A stretch of DNA of 64,000 bases, taken from Halomarina pelagica (GTDB lineage: Archaea > Halobacteriota > Halobacteria > Halobacteriales > Haloarculaceae). The stretch covers positions 558,001 to 622,000 of the forward strand of contig NZ_CP100454.1 of the NCBI RefSeq assembly GCF_024228315.1, read 5' to 3'. This document shows, piece after piece, positions 51,054 through 59,891 of the stretch. Both the position numbers and the translations under genes were made by a program. The notes beneath the pieces are model-generated. The model did no database searches. It was not told where the DNA came from and saw nothing but the letters and a program-made list of their open reading frames with translations. Each line of letters opens with the position of its first letter. Position 1 is the first letter of the stretch.

Positions 51054-52253
51054 GTGAACAGACGGACACTCCTCGGACTCGGCGGCGGCGCGCTCGGCAC
51101 CGTGCTGGGCGGCACTCGGCTCTACGCCGCGATGAACGATCGTACAACGGATGCACGGAGCGACGGTTCGGGCGCGGCTTCGTCGACGCCGCCGTCCGAC
51201 ACGCCGTCGGAGAACTCCGGGGAGGACGCGCCCGACGCCCACCGGTTCGAAACCCGCGACGGGAACGTCCTCCTCGGCGTCTCCCCGGAGACGGTTGCCT
51301 CCGTCCCGCTGTCGGCGCTCGAACGGTGGCAGGGGCGGCGCAACGCCGCGATCGGCGCGTTCGTCGACGTCGGTGTCCCCGACGAACGGCGGCGGGACGT
51401 CGTCGACGGCCTGTTGACCCCGATCTGGGAGCGCGGGAGCGTCCCTCACGTCGTCTGGCAGCCGTACGTCGGGGCGCACGAGGCGACGCCGCCGACGATC
51501 GCCCGGGACATCGCCGCGGGTCGCCACGACCGGACGTTCGAACGGTGGGCGGACGCGCTCGACCGCTGGCTCCGACCGGACGGCGCGCCCGACCGCAGGC
51601 TCTATCTCAACTTCGCGCCGGAGATGAACGGCGACTGGGTGCCCTGGGACGCCTCGGACGGCGAGACGACGCCGTCCGACTACGTCGAGATGTGGCGCAG
51701 GGTCCGCGACGTCGTGGAGGGAACGGGAGTCGGCGACGACCACGTCCAGTGGGTCTGGGCCGTGAACCACGTCGGGCGCACGGCCCACCCCATCGAGGCG
51801 TTCTACCCGGGCGACGACTACGCCGACTGGTGCGGGGTCCACGGCTACAACTGGGCGCGCTGGGGCGGGTGGAAGTCGCCCGCGGAACTCTACGACGACG
51901 CCCTCGACGCCGTCGCCTCGTTCACCGACAACCCGACGGTCCTCTCGGAGTACGGCTGTTCGTCCGCGGTCGACGGTGGCCACGACCCCGCGAGGAAGGG
52001 CGAGTGGATCCGCGAGGCGTTCGACTACGTCGAGAAGCGGGACGTCCGGATGGCGCTCTGGTTCAACTACGACAAGGAGACCGACTGGGCGGTGTTCGGT
52101 GGGTCGCGAGGGACGGAGGTGTTCGACCACGACGGGGAGACGTACAACGCCTACGAGGAGTACCGGAGGGCGGTCAACCGCGAGGGGGTCCTGCCGGCGT
52201 ACGCCGGCCACCCGCGGCGACTGACCGACGAGGAGTTCCGGGGGGAGTTCTGA
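51054..52253 (+). CDS. Tat-exported GH26-like glycoside hydrolase
   Basis: 399 residues starting GTG. Signal peptide with twin Arg (NRRTLLGLGGGALGTVLG) fits Tat export; a Ser/Thr/acidic linker follows (about 30-65). The (beta/alpha)8 catalytic domain shows the acid/base Glu in FAPEMNGDW (about 190) and the nucleophile Glu in TVLSEYGCS (about 300), with WVWAVNHVG and GDDYADWCGVHGYNW as clan-A landmarks of GH26 beta-mannanase-like enzymes. It could trim or degrade the polymer made by the divergent GT2. Actual linkage specificity is not determined. Confidence 0.83.
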   Translation: MNRRTLLGLGGGALGTVLGGTRLYAAMNDRTTDARSDGSGAASSTPPSDTPSENSGEDAPDAHRFETRDGNVLLGVSPETVASVPLSALERWQGRRNAAIGAFVDVGVPDERRRDVVDGLLTPIWERGSVPHVVWQPYVGAHEATPPTIARDIAAGRHDRTFERWADALDRWLRPDGAPDRRLYLNFAPEMNGDWVPWDASDGETTPSDYVEMWRRVRDVVEGTGVGDDHVQWVWAVNHVGRTAHPIEAFYPGDDYADWCGVHGYNWARWGGWKSPAELYDDALDAVASFTDNPTVLSEYGCSSAVDGGHDPARKGEWIREAFDYVEKRDVRMALWFNYDKETDWAVFGGSRGTEVFDHDGETYNAYEEYRRAVNREGVLPAYAGHPRRLTDEEFRGEF

Positions 52254-52303
52254 GGTCGGGCGGCGAGGGCGCTCTCGTTCGCGGCCCCTGCCCACCTACC
52301 GGG

Positions 52304-52930
52304 CTACCACCGCGTCCGGCCGTCGCTCTCGTCGAGGAGTTGCGTGAGGAGGGTCGCCTCGGCCTTCCGAAGGTGTTCGAGGAACGTCGGTCGGCTGATG
52401 CCGAGGTCGGCGGCGAGTTCCTCGCTCGTGACCTCCCGGGGCCACCGGAAGTAGCCCGCCTCCAGCGCCGTCTCGATCACCTCGCGCTGGCGGGTCGTGA
52501 GCGACGAGGTCGCGCCGCCGAACTCCGTCAGCTGGCCGAGCGTGACCAGCCCGATCGAGCGGAACTCCTCGATGATCGCCTTCAGGTCCTCGCGGTTGAA
52601 GACGAGGACGTGGTAGACGCGCTGGCGCGGACCGATGCGGTTCACCCGACGGAGGACGCCGTGGTTCTTCGAGACGGCGGCGTACGCGCCACAGGAGTGC
52701 TTGGTGACCAGCAGCGCCTCGTCGTCGAGTCGGTCGAGGTGGTGGACGGCGTCGGCCGCCGCGAGGCGGTCGTACCACGAGTCGGCGCGCTCGCCCGCGT
52801 GCAGGACGAACGTGACGTTGTGGTCGTGCAGCTCCTCGATCTCGATGTCGAGCGGCGCGTCCACCTCGCGCGCGAGGTCGGTGAGGACGCACTCCTTCTC
52901 CTGCTGTAGGTGTAGTTCGGCCTGATACAC
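52304..52930 (-). CDS. Bat-type HTH_10 transcriptional regulator
   Basis: 208 residues starting GTG. N-terminal alpha/beta sensor-like domain (about 1-145) and C-terminal HTH_10 (LTTRQREVIETALEAGYFRW, SEELAADLGISRPTFLEHLR). It lies 108 nt downstream of the DRE-TIM enzyme on the same strand and converges with the GH26 gene, so it could regulate either the CoA-transferase pair or the polysaccharide locus. Two cysteines (HSCGAYAAVS and VLTD leader Cys) are present but no cofactor site is evident. Confidence 0.9.
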   Translation of the reverse strand: MYQAELHLQQEKECVLTDLAREVDAPLDIEIEELHDHNVTFVLHAGERADSWYDRLAAADAVHHLDRLDDEALLVTKHSCGAYAAVSKNHGVLRRVNRIGPRQRVYHVLVFNREDLKAIIEEFRSIGLVTLGQLTEFGGATSSLTTRQREVIETALEAGYFRWPREVTSEELAADLGISRPTFLEHLRKAEATLLTQLLDESDGRTRW

Positions 52931-53038
52931 TGCCGTCCCCCTCGTTGAGAGGGATAGGGAAGTCCGTCAGTATAAGCGTACTGTCGTCCGTGCCTCCCCG
53001 ACCTCGGCACGCGACGTGTCGATATCGACGCACCGCGC

Positions 53039-54127
53039 TCAGGCGAACTCGCGTCGCGCCAACTCGAGCGCCTCCCGGGTGTCGAGCGGTCCCTCGGCGG
53101 CGAGTCGGTCGAGGTAGGCGGCGACCGTCCCGTCGTCCGTCGGCGCGCCGGCCCGCTCGAGTAGCTGGCGCGCGCCCGACCGCCCCGTCCCGCCGCCGAA
53201 GACGAGACGGCGCTCGCCGCCGAAGTCGCCGGGGTCGAACGGCTCGAACGCGCGCGGCTCGCGCAGCATCGCGGCGGTGTGGATGCCGGACTCGTGCTCG
53301 GTCACCTCGGAGCCGAGGATCGCCTTCCGAGGCGGGACCGACTCGCCGAGCGCGTCCAGCACCTCGCGACAGGCGGGGACGAGTTCCGCGGCGGCGACGC
53401 CGAAGGACTTCCCGTACTCGACGACGCCCGCGACGACGACCTCCTCCAGCGCGGGGTTGCCCGCGCGCTCGCCCAGCGAGGCGACCGACACGTCGGCCTT
53501 GCCGACGCCGGCCTCGTGGGCCGCGAGCGCGTTCGCCGTCGCGCAGCCGAGGTCGTCGTGGAGGTGGACGCCCGCGCGCGAGAGGTCCACGCGCTCGGCG
53601 AGCGCGTCGAGGTCGCCCCGGAGCGAGGCGGGCGTCCGCGCGCCGACCGTGTCCGCGAGGGTGATCATCGGCACGTCGGCGTAGCGGTCGAACGCGTCGA
53701 GCAGGTGCTCGCGCTCCGTGCGGAAGGCGTCGACGAGCGTGAGGTGCGGGGTCGCGCCGCCGTCGCGCACCCGGTCGAGCGCGGCGTCGAACTTCTCCAG
53801 CATCGACTCGCGGGAGGTCCCGAGGGCGTACTCGAGCTGGAGGTCGGAGACGGGACCGAACACCTCGATCACGTCGGCCTCGGCGTCGAGTGCGGCGTCC
53901 ACGTCGCCCGGCACGGCCCGCGCCAGGGCGACGACGTCCGCCTCGCACTCGGCGGCGAGACGTTCGATCACCCGCACGTCCTTCTCGCCGGTGACCGGGA
54001 AGCCGGCCTGGATCGCGTCCACGCCCAGGCGGTCGAGCGCGCGGCCGGCCCGTACCTTCGCCCCCTCGCCGTAGTCCCGACCCGGCATCTGGTCGCCCTC
54101 GCGGAGGGTGACGTCGGCGAGGTACAT
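53039..54127 (-). CDS. Homocitrate/2-isopropylmalate synthase-family DRE-TIM enzyme
   Basis: 362 residues. The N-terminal catalytic site VTLREGDQMPGRDY (first metal Asp and Arg) and HLHDDLGCATANALAAHEAG (metal His) with SLGERAGNPALEEVV are the DRE-TIM aldol-condensing signature; GSEVTEHESGIHTAAMLR continues it. The C-terminal LeuA regulatory domain is missing, so this is the short form without amino-acid feedback. It condenses acetyl-CoA with a 2-oxoacid in relatives; the oxoacid is unknown. Start overlaps the CoA-transferase stop (TGATG), so the two are translated together, pointing to a common CoA-ester pathway. HMG-CoA lyase was considered but the motif REGDQ, not RDGLQ, argues against it. 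Confidence 0.85.
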   Translation of the reverse strand: MYLADVTLREGDQMPGRDYGEGAKVRAGRALDRLGVDAIQAGFPVTGEKDVRVIERLAAECEADVVALARAVPGDVDAALDAEADVIEVFGPVSDLQLEYALGTSRESMLEKFDAALDRVRDGGATPHLTLVDAFRTEREHLLDAFDRYADVPMITLADTVGARTPASLRGDLDALAERVDLSRAGVHLHDDLGCATANALAAHEAGVGKADVSVASLGERAGNPALEEVVVAGVVEYGKSFGVAAAELVPACREVLDALGESVPPRKAILGSEVTEHESGIHTAAMLREPRAFEPFDPGDFGGERRLVFGGGTGRSGARQLLERAGAPTDDGTVAAYLDRLAAEGPLDTREALELARREFA

Positions 54128-55344
54128 CAGACGATCCCCCGCTCTCTGAGGTCCGCGTAGGTCGCCTCGTCGAGGCCCAGTTCCTCCAGGAAGACCGCCT
54201 CGTTGTGCTCGCCGTGGCCCGCCCCGAGGTGCGCCACCGCGCCCGGCGTCCGCGAGAACTTCGGGATCGTCGCGGCGGTCCTCAGGGGGCCGACGTCCGG
54301 GTCGTCGACCTCGACGATGTCCTCGCGGGCGGCGTACTGCTCGTCCTCGAAGACGTCGGCGATGTCGTAGACGGGGCCGACGATGGCGTCGGCGGCCTCC
54401 ATGCGCTCTATGGCCTCCGCCGTGGTGCGCTCGCGCGTCCACGACTCGATGATCGCGTCGAGCGCCTCGACGTTCTCGACGCGCCGGTCGTTGGTGGCGA
54501 AGCGCTCGTCCTCGACGATGTCCGGGCGGTCGATGGCCTCGGCGACGCGCTCGAAGATCCGCTGGTTCGACGCGGAGAGCGTCATGTGGCCGTCCTCCGT
54601 CTCGTAGACGTTGCGCGGGGCGGTGTTCGGGTGGCGGTTCCCCGTCCGCTCTGCGACGAGGCCCTGCCTGTCGTAGGCCTCGACGTCGCCGACGAACAGC
54701 CGGAAGAGCGGCTCGTAGAGGCTCACGTCCACCACCTGCCCCTCGCCGCTGCCGCCGCGGCCGACCTCCCGCTCGAACAGCGCGAACATCGTCGCCTGGA
54801 CGGCGAAGGTGGCCGCCGTGAGGTCGGCCAGCGAGATCGGCGGGAGCAGCGGCTCGCGGTCGGGGAACCCGTTGGCGTGGGCGAACCCGGAGATTCCCTC
54901 CGCGACCGTCCCAAACCCCGGTTTCTCGGCGCGGGGGCCGGTCTGACCGTAGCCCGACAGCCGGACGATCACCAGCCCGGGGTTGCGCTCGTGGAGCGTC
55001 CCGGGGGCGAGGTCCCACTTCTCGATGGTGCCCGGCCGGAAGTTCTCGAAGAAGACGTCGGCGTCGGCGATCAGGTCGAGCAGGAGTTCGCGGCCCTCCT
55101 CGCTGCTCAGATCGAGCGTGACGCAGCGCTTGTTGCGACCGATGGACTTCCACCAGAGCGAGACGCCGTCCTCGAACGGGGGCCACTCGCGCAGCGGGTC
55201 GCGGTACTCGGGGTGTTCGACGAACACCACGTCCGCGCCGAAGTCCGCGAGCTGCGTCGTCGCGAACCCGCCGCTTATCATCCCTGAACAGTCGACGATT
55301 CGGAGCCCGTCGAGCGGACCCGCTCGTGTGCGTGCCTCGACCAT
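54127..55344 (-). CDS. CaiB/BaiF-family CoA-transferase
   Basis: 405 residues, full class-III length. N-terminal Rossmann portion LRIVDCSGMISGGFATTQLADFG is split to match the family: IVDCSGMISGG, LADFGADVVFVEHP; RNKRCVTLDLSSEEGRELL and GFGTVAEGISGFA also fit. The segment aligned to the catalytic Asp (normally VDVSxxD) reads VDVSLYEPLF, with Glu at the nucleophile position, an unusual change. Class III transferases swap CoA between acyl-CoA and a carboxylate via a mixed anhydride. It is the first of a two-gene operon with the DRE-TIM enzyme. Confidence 0.88.
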   Translation of the reverse strand: MVEARTRAGPLDGLRIVDCSGMISGGFATTQLADFGADVVFVEHPEYRDPLREWPPFEDGVSLWWKSIGRNKRCVTLDLSSEEGRELLLDLIADADVFFENFRPGTIEKWDLAPGTLHERNPGLVIVRLSGYGQTGPRAEKPGFGTVAEGISGFAHANGFPDREPLLPPISLADLTAATFAVQATMFALFEREVGRGGSGEGQVVDVSLYEPLFRLFVGDVEAYDRQGLVAERTGNRHPNTAPRNVYETEDGHMTLSASNQRIFERVAEAIDRPDIVEDERFATNDRRVENVEALDAIIESWTRERTTAEAIERMEAADAIVGPVYDIADVFEDEQYAAREDIVEVDDPDVGPLRTAATIPKFSRTPGAVAHLGAGHGEHNEAVFLEELGLDEATYADLRERGIV

Positions 55345-55467
55345 GGTGAGTCACCCGTCCGACCCGGACGGGGCGTGCTAACAGCCGCCGAGCGGTCGAA
55401 AGTACCTTGCTCCGTCGCTCGTAGGCCGTTTAAGTCGCTCGATCGGCCCGCCGCCGCGTGCCGGTGG

Positions 55468-55475
55468 TATTAATA
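55468..55475 (+). promoter_or_regulatory. TATA box of the lsm-rpl37e operon
   Basis: tattaata at 55468-55475 is 24-31 nt before the lsm ATG, the classical leaderless spacing. Confidence 0.6.
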
Positions 55476-55498
55476 GCCCCGCGCGTGCGGTTCAGGGC

Positions 55499-55684
55499 AT
55501 GACCGGACGACCCCTCGACGTGCTCGAAGAGTCCCTCGGAAGCGACGTCACCGTCCACCTGAAGGGCGGCGAGGTCTTCAGCGGCGAACTCGCGGGCTAC
55601 GACCAGCACATGAACCTCGTGATCGAGGAGGAGGAAGACATAACCATTATACGCGGCGATAACGTCGTCTCGATCACTCCATGA
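55499..55684 (+). CDS. lsm: Archaeal LSM (Sm-like) RNA-binding protein
   Basis: 61 residues, the shortened haloarchaeal LSM. Sm1 ([20 protein letters not shown]) and Sm2 ([12 protein letters not shown]) motifs are both present. LSM proteins form heptameric rings binding U-rich RNA and affecting sRNA and mRNA metabolism. The overlap with rpl37e (4 nt, ATGA) and the order lsm-rpl37e are widely conserved in Archaea. Confidence 0.96.
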   Translation: MTGRPLDVLEESLGSDVTVHLKGGEVFSGELAGYDQHMNLVIEEEEDITIIRGDNVVSITP

Positions 55685-55854
55685 CTGGCGCAGGAACCCC
55701 CTCCCAAGGGAAGAAGAACAAGACGACGCACGTGAAGTGCCGTCGCTGTGGGAAGAAGTCCTACCACGTGAAGAAGAAGGTCTGCTCGTCGTGCGGCTTC
55801 GGCAAGTCCGCCAAGCGCCGCGAGTACGCCTGGCAGTCGAAGGCCGGCGAGTAA
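55681..55854 (+). CDS. rpl37e: 50S ribosomal protein L37e
   Basis: 57 residues, normal for L37e. Two CxxC pairs ([10 protein letters not shown] and VCSSCGFGK) form the zinc finger; the rest is basic ([19 protein letters not shown]). A 50S subunit protein contacting 23S rRNA. The ATG overlaps the LSM stop codon, so the two are translationally coupled. It is easily missed because of its length. Confidence 0.95.
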   Translation: MTGAGTPSQGKKNKTTHVKCRRCGKKSYHVKKKVCSSCGFGKSAKRREYAWQSKAGE

Positions 55855-56083
55855 TCGATCCGTTCTACGACTCGAGGTCCCTCGCGTAGCGGTCGCACCG
55901 GCACGTGTTCGCCGAGTCCGCCCCGTCCGCCCCGACGCCGATGGACACGTCACGCCCCGCGAACGCCGACTCGGGGGAGACGGGACCGTCGCCCCGGACG
56001 ACGCGCGATCGCCATCCCCTGTTAATGCACAGTTGTGTATATTTTCTGCTCGAGGGACCCGTCCGAACACCAAGACGGTGGAG

Positions 56084-56090
56084 TTTTTAT
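56084..56090 (+). promoter_or_regulatory. TATA box of purF
   Basis: tttttat, flanked by ggag and cctcc, lies 24-30 nt before the purF ATG. A second TATA-like tatatttt near 56038 and the nearly palindromic atgcaca-gt-tgtgtat around 56024-56039 lie further upstream in a 259-nt gap that otherwise has no gene. Confidence 0.5.
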
Positions 56091-56113
56091 CCTCCGCCGT
56101 CCGACCAACGCTC

Positions 56114-57610
56114 ATGACCGCAGGGTGGACGGAGGGGCCGACGGAGAAGTGCGGCGTCGTCGGCGTCTCCCTCGCCGACCGCGACGCCGCCCGACCGCTC
56201 TACTACGCGCTCTACGCGCTCCAGCACCGCGGCCAGGAGTCGGCGGGGATCGTCACCCACGACGGCTTTCAGCAGTACGACCACGTCGGGATGGGCCTCG
56301 TCGGCGACGCCTTCTCGGAGGGCGACCTCGACGGCCTCCGCGGGCGGGTGGGCATCGGCCACGTGCGCTACCCGACGGCGGGGAGCGTCGACAGCTCCTG
56401 CGCCCAGCCGTTCTCCGTCTCGTTCAAGAGCGGGTCGCTCGGCCTCTCGCACAACGGCAACCTCGTCAACGCCGAGGAGGTCCGCGACGACCTCGAGGGG
56501 CTGGGCCACGCGTTCACGAGCGACGGCGACACGGAGGTGATCGCCCACGACCTCGCGCGGAACCTGCTCGACGGCGACCTCATCCGGGCCGTCCGGCGCA
56601 CCATGGACCGCGTCCACGGCTCGTACGCGCTGACCATCATGCACGACGACACCGTCGTCGGCCTGCGCGACCCGGAGGGGAACCGCCCGCTCTGCCTCGG
56701 GAGGCTGGAGGACGGCTACGTGCTGGCCTCCGAGTCGGCCGCCATCGACGTGCTCGACGGGGAACTGATCCGCGACGTGCGCCCCGGCGAACTCGTCGTC
56801 CTCGAACCGGACGGCTCGGGCTACGAGACCTACCGGCTCGTCGAGCGCGAGCGCACGGCCCACTGCTTCTTCGAGCACGTCTACTTCGCCCGGCCGGACT
56901 CCGTCATCGACGGGAAACTCGTCTACGAGGTGCGCCGCGAACTCGGCCGCCTGCTCTGGGAGGAGTCCGGCATCGAGACCGACGTGGTGATGCCCGTCCC
57001 GGACTCCGGGCGGGCGTTCGCCTCGGGATACGCGGAGGCCGCGAGCGAGGCGCGAGGCGACGCGGACGACGCCGACGGGGACGGAGCGGGCATCGAGTTC
57101 GCGGAGGGGCTGATGAAGAACCGCTACGTCGGCCGGACGTTCATCATGCCGACGCAGGACGCCCGCGAGCGCGCCGTCAAGCTCAAGCTGAACCCCATCC
57201 GCTCGACCGTCGAGGGGCGGACGGTGACGCTCGTCGACGACAGCATCGTCCGCGGGACCACCTCCGATCAGCTGGTCCAACTCCTCTACGAGGCGGGCGC
57301 GGAGGAGGTCCACATGCGCATCGGCGCGCCGCCCATCGTCGCGCCCTGCTACATGGGCATCAACATGGCCACCCGGGAGGAACTCATCGCCTCCGAGCGG
57401 ACCGTCGAGGAGATCCGCGAGCGCATCGACGCCGACAGCCTCGCGTACCTCTCGATCGACGCCGTCGCGGAGGCGCTCTCCCGCTCGCGCGCCGACCTCT
57501 GTCTCGGCTGCGTCACCGGCGAGTACCCCTACGACATCGAGGGCGAGGCGACCGACCGCGACGTGAACCGGCCCGTGATCGGCGGCGAGGCCACCGGCGC
57601 GGGCGACTGA
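56114..57610 (+). CDS. purF: Amidophosphoribosyltransferase PurF
   Basis: 498 residues. After a 12-residue leader, the glutaminase starts at Cys13 (EKCGVVGVSLADRD), so propeptide removal is required to expose the nucleophile. HNGNLVNAEEVRDDL and the PRPP loop VTLVDDSIVRGTTSD (about 375-390) are intact. It catalyses the committed step of purine synthesis, PRPP plus glutamine to 5-phosphoribosylamine. The start at 56114 is the standard haloarchaeal start; longer in-frame sequence includes the TATA region. The C-terminal four-cysteine pattern ends with LCLGCVTGEYPYD, as in other PurF. Confidence 0.97.
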   Translation: MTAGWTEGPTEKCGVVGVSLADRDAARPLYYALYALQHRGQESAGIVTHDGFQQYDHVGMGLVGDAFSEGDLDGLRGRVGIGHVRYPTAGSVDSSCAQPFSVSFKSGSLGLSHNGNLVNAEEVRDDLEGLGHAFTSDGDTEVIAHDLARNLLDGDLIRAVRRTMDRVHGSYALTIMHDDTVVGLRDPEGNRPLCLGRLEDGYVLASESAAIDVLDGELIRDVRPGELVVLEPDGSGYETYRLVERERTAHCFFEHVYFARPDSVIDGKLVYEVRRELGRLLWEESGIETDVVMPVPDSGRAFASGYAEAASEARGDADDADGDGAGIEFAEGLMKNRYVGRTFIMPTQDARERAVKLKLNPIRSTVEGRTVTLVDDSIVRGTTSDQLVQLLYEAGAEEVHMRIGAPPIVAPCYMGINMATREELIASERTVEEIRERIDADSLAYLSIDAVAEALSRSRADLCLGCVTGEYPYDIEGEATDRDVNRPVIGGEATGAGD

Positions 57611-58858
57611 CTACGCCCCGCCGTCCCTGCCGTCGTCCGCACGCCGGAACCGTACTGCCCACTCGCCGTCGCCCTCGCCGTACTCGACGGCGTACTCGCC
57701 CTCCGGGATCTCCTCGCCGTCGAGGACGGCCATCGTCCGCTCGCCGAGGCGCGCCACGACCGCCCGGTCGCCGAGTCCGTCGGCCCCCTCCCGGTCGCCC
57801 AGTTCCCCCGATCGGACCGCTTCGAGCGCGCCCCGGTAGTCCGCGAGTCCGGCCCCGTCGCGCGGCTGGTCCGGGACGTCGCGCGCGCTCGCCTCGAAGG
57901 CGCGCATCACGGTGACGGGCGGCGTCTCTCGCAGCGAGAGGAGCTTCGCCACCATCCCCGCCACCTCCGGCGCGGCGAACGACGTGCCCGAGGCCTTCAC
58001 CCACCGACCGGGGAGGTCGGTCCCGAGCGTCGTCCCCGTCGCCTGCGCGAGGCGGTTGTCCTTCCCGATGGCCGTGACGTCCGGGTTGTCGCCCTCCGGG
58101 TTGTACGAGGAGAACTCGGCCATCCGGCCCTCGACGGTGCAGGCCCCCACGCTGAACGCGCGGTCGGCGGTCGCGGGACTCCCCGACCGCGCCCCCGAGT
58201 TGCCCGCGGCGACCACGTCGCGCACCCCCTTCTCGACGAGCGCGTCGTGAACGCGATCCAGGTTCGGCGAGCGCTTCCGGCCGCCCCAGGACATGTTCAC
58301 CACGTCGTAGCGGTCGACGTTCGCGTGGAGCCACTCGTAGGCCCGGAGGACGACGTTCGTCGCCGTCTGGCCCTCCTCGCCGAAGATGCGAAGCGAGACG
58401 AGGTCGGCCTCGGGCGCGAGACGGGTCACCTGCCCCGCGACGGCCGTCCCGTGGCCGACCGCGTCGCCCGACCCGTCGCCGGTCACGTCGACCCGGCTGA
58501 TCGACACGTCGTCGAAGACCGGATGGCTCGGGTCGATTCCGGTGTCCATCACGACCACGGTGACGCCCGCGCCGGTCCCCTCGCCGACCGGAACGCGGTG
58601 CAACCGGCGCACGTCCTCGATGGTCGCCACGTCGTCGGGATCCTCGCTCACGAACGCCGGTTCGTAGAGCGGTTCGACCGTCATCGGCTCCTCGACGCCG
58701 ACGACTCGCTCGTCGTCGAGCAGGTCGGCGTCGTCCGGAACGTCGACGTACGCCGCCGCTTCGACCCCGTCGCCGAAGGAGTACGTTTCGAGCACGGTGC
58801 AGTCCTGCCGGTAGAGGAACTCCGGCCGGTTCGAGAGGTATACGAGTACGTTCGTCAT
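57611..58858 (-). CDS. Subtilisin-like serine protease (S8), no signal peptide
   Basis: 415 residues. The full triad: Asp in VVVMDTGIDPSHP (about 115), His in VGHGTAVAGQVT (about 150), Ser in ASGTSFAAPEVAG (about 315). Unlike halolysins there is no Tat signal; the first 95 residues (YLSNRPEFLYRQDCTVLETY) form a compact acidic region that may act as intramolecular propeptide, and the C-terminal 70 residues are beta-rich. It is therefore probably an intracellular or propeptide-controlled protease. Start at 58858 is the first ATG of the conserved part; longer sequence runs through the tRNA gap. It converges with purF. Confidence 0.92.
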   Translation of the reverse strand: MTNVLVYLSNRPEFLYRQDCTVLETYSFGDGVEAAAYVDVPDDADLLDDERVVGVEEPMTVEPLYEPAFVSEDPDDVATIEDVRRLHRVPVGEGTGAGVTVVVMDTGIDPSHPVFDDVSISRVDVTGDGSGDAVGHGTAVAGQVTRLAPEADLVSLRIFGEEGQTATNVVLRAYEWLHANVDRYDVVNMSWGGRKRSPNLDRVHDALVEKGVRDVVAAGNSGARSGSPATADRAFSVGACTVEGRMAEFSSYNPEGDNPDVTAIGKDNRLAQATGTTLGTDLPGRWVKASGTSFAAPEVAGMVAKLLSLRETPPVTVMRAFEASARDVPDQPRDGAGLADYRGALEAVRSGELGDREGADGLGDRAVVARLGERTMAVLDGEEIPEGEYAVEYGEGDGEWAVRFRRADDGRDGGA

Positions 58859-58959
58859 TGGAGGCTCCGCGCGGTCACCCCGACGTGTCGGACGGTGACA
58901 CACACCAGCGTTCGTTAGTGTCCCCCACGTAAAATAGACGCGGCCGACGTTCCGTAGGA

Positions 58960-59042
58960 CGGTGGGGATGGGATTCGAACCCATGAGGCCATAGGCCACC
59001 TGTTTTCAAGACAGGCGCGTTAGTCCACTCCGCCACCCCACC
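58960..59042 (-). tRNA. tRNA-Ser(UGA)
   Basis: The minus-strand sequence folds with acceptor stem GGTGGGG/CCCCACC (59042-59036 with 58967-58961), anticodon loop CTTGAAA giving anticodon TGA, a long variable arm (ggcctatggcc) diagnostic of class II tRNA, and the T arm with GGTTCGAATCC. Discriminator base is G. 83 nt. CCA is not encoded. Reads UCA codons (and near-cognates). Confidence 0.97.
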
Positions 59043-59082
59043 TCGGTGAACGGTTCGACGGCCCGGTCTTAAGACTTGTCGG

Positions 59083-59838
59083 TTATCTCGTCAGTCGGAG
59101 ACCGTCCTCGGCGACGACGCGCAACCCGAGATCGTCGAGCGTCGCGGCGGTCCGCTCGGGGACGATCCGTCCCGCGCGCCGGCGGGCGCGCAGGAGCGTC
59201 AGCGCGTCGGCGAGATCCTCGCCGGTCTCGATCACCGGGAGCATCGGGAGGTAGTCCACCTCGTGGCCGGCGTCGAGCGCGCGGTCGGTGAGCGTCTCGA
59301 TCGCCGGCGGCGCGTACGCGTCGGCGTAGTCGACGGTTCCGCCGAACCCGGCGTAGTAGACGCGACCGCGACTCGACGGGCCGAGGACGACCTCGCTCCG
59401 GCGGAGCTTCATCGCCGCGTTGTCGACGTGCGACCGGGTGAGGAAGGCGGCGCTCGGCTCGACGACGGCGACGGTGACCACGCCCTCGCGGTCGAGCAGG
59501 TGCGTCGCCGTGTTCCCCGCCCGCCCCGCGAACGTCTCCCCGACCTGCACCTCGAAGCGCGCCTCGTCGGGACGCTTCAGCGCGCCGCGGACGACGGCGC
59601 GAAGTTCCGCCTCCGCGTCGGCGTCTGCCTCGCTCGCGAACTCCTCCGGGAGCGCGTCGTCGGGCCGGTAGTTGACGAGCAACTCCCCGCCGCTCGACTC
59701 CACCGCCCGGGCGACGTCCCGGAGCATCGCGGCGTAGAGGTCCGCGACCTCCTCGGCGGTCAGCGGCGACGTCTCGACGAGCGACGGCAGCACGAGGCCC
59801 GGACGCGGCGGATCACAGAGGACGGCGACCGTGGTCAT
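59083..59838 (-). CDS. DUF2064-family protein
   Basis: 251 residues. The N-terminus MTTVAVLCDPPRPGLVLPSL and the later VVLGPSSRGRVYYAGFGG are the conserved regions of DUF2064 (COG3222), a nucleotide-diphospho-sugar transferase-like fold often tied to secondary sugar or cofactor metabolism. Here the canonical substrate-binding Asp-x-Asp region is weak (VNYRPDDALPEE). It lies immediately beyond the tRNA-Ser gene on the same strand (41 nt), separate from the protease. Function unproven. Confidence 0.75.
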   Translation of the reverse strand: MTTVAVLCDPPRPGLVLPSLVETSPLTAEEVADLYAAMLRDVARAVESSGGELLVNYRPDDALPEEFASEADADAEAELRAVVRGALKRPDEARFEVQVGETFAGRAGNTATHLLDREGVVTVAVVEPSAAFLTRSHVDNAAMKLRRSEVVLGPSSRGRVYYAGFGGTVDYADAYAPPAIETLTDRALDAGHEVDYLPMLPVIETGEDLADALTLLRARRRAGRIVPERTAATLDDLGLRVVAEDGLRLTR

Positions 59839-59891
59839 GCCTAGGAGGGGGGACCGGATGGCTTTATGCCCGCGGATCCGAACCGATCGGT

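Noticed and set aside
53039-54127. HMG-CoA lyase
   Set aside because: Motif is REGDQ with the IPMS/HCS-type His and ERAGN segments, not the RDGLQ of HMG-CoA lyase.
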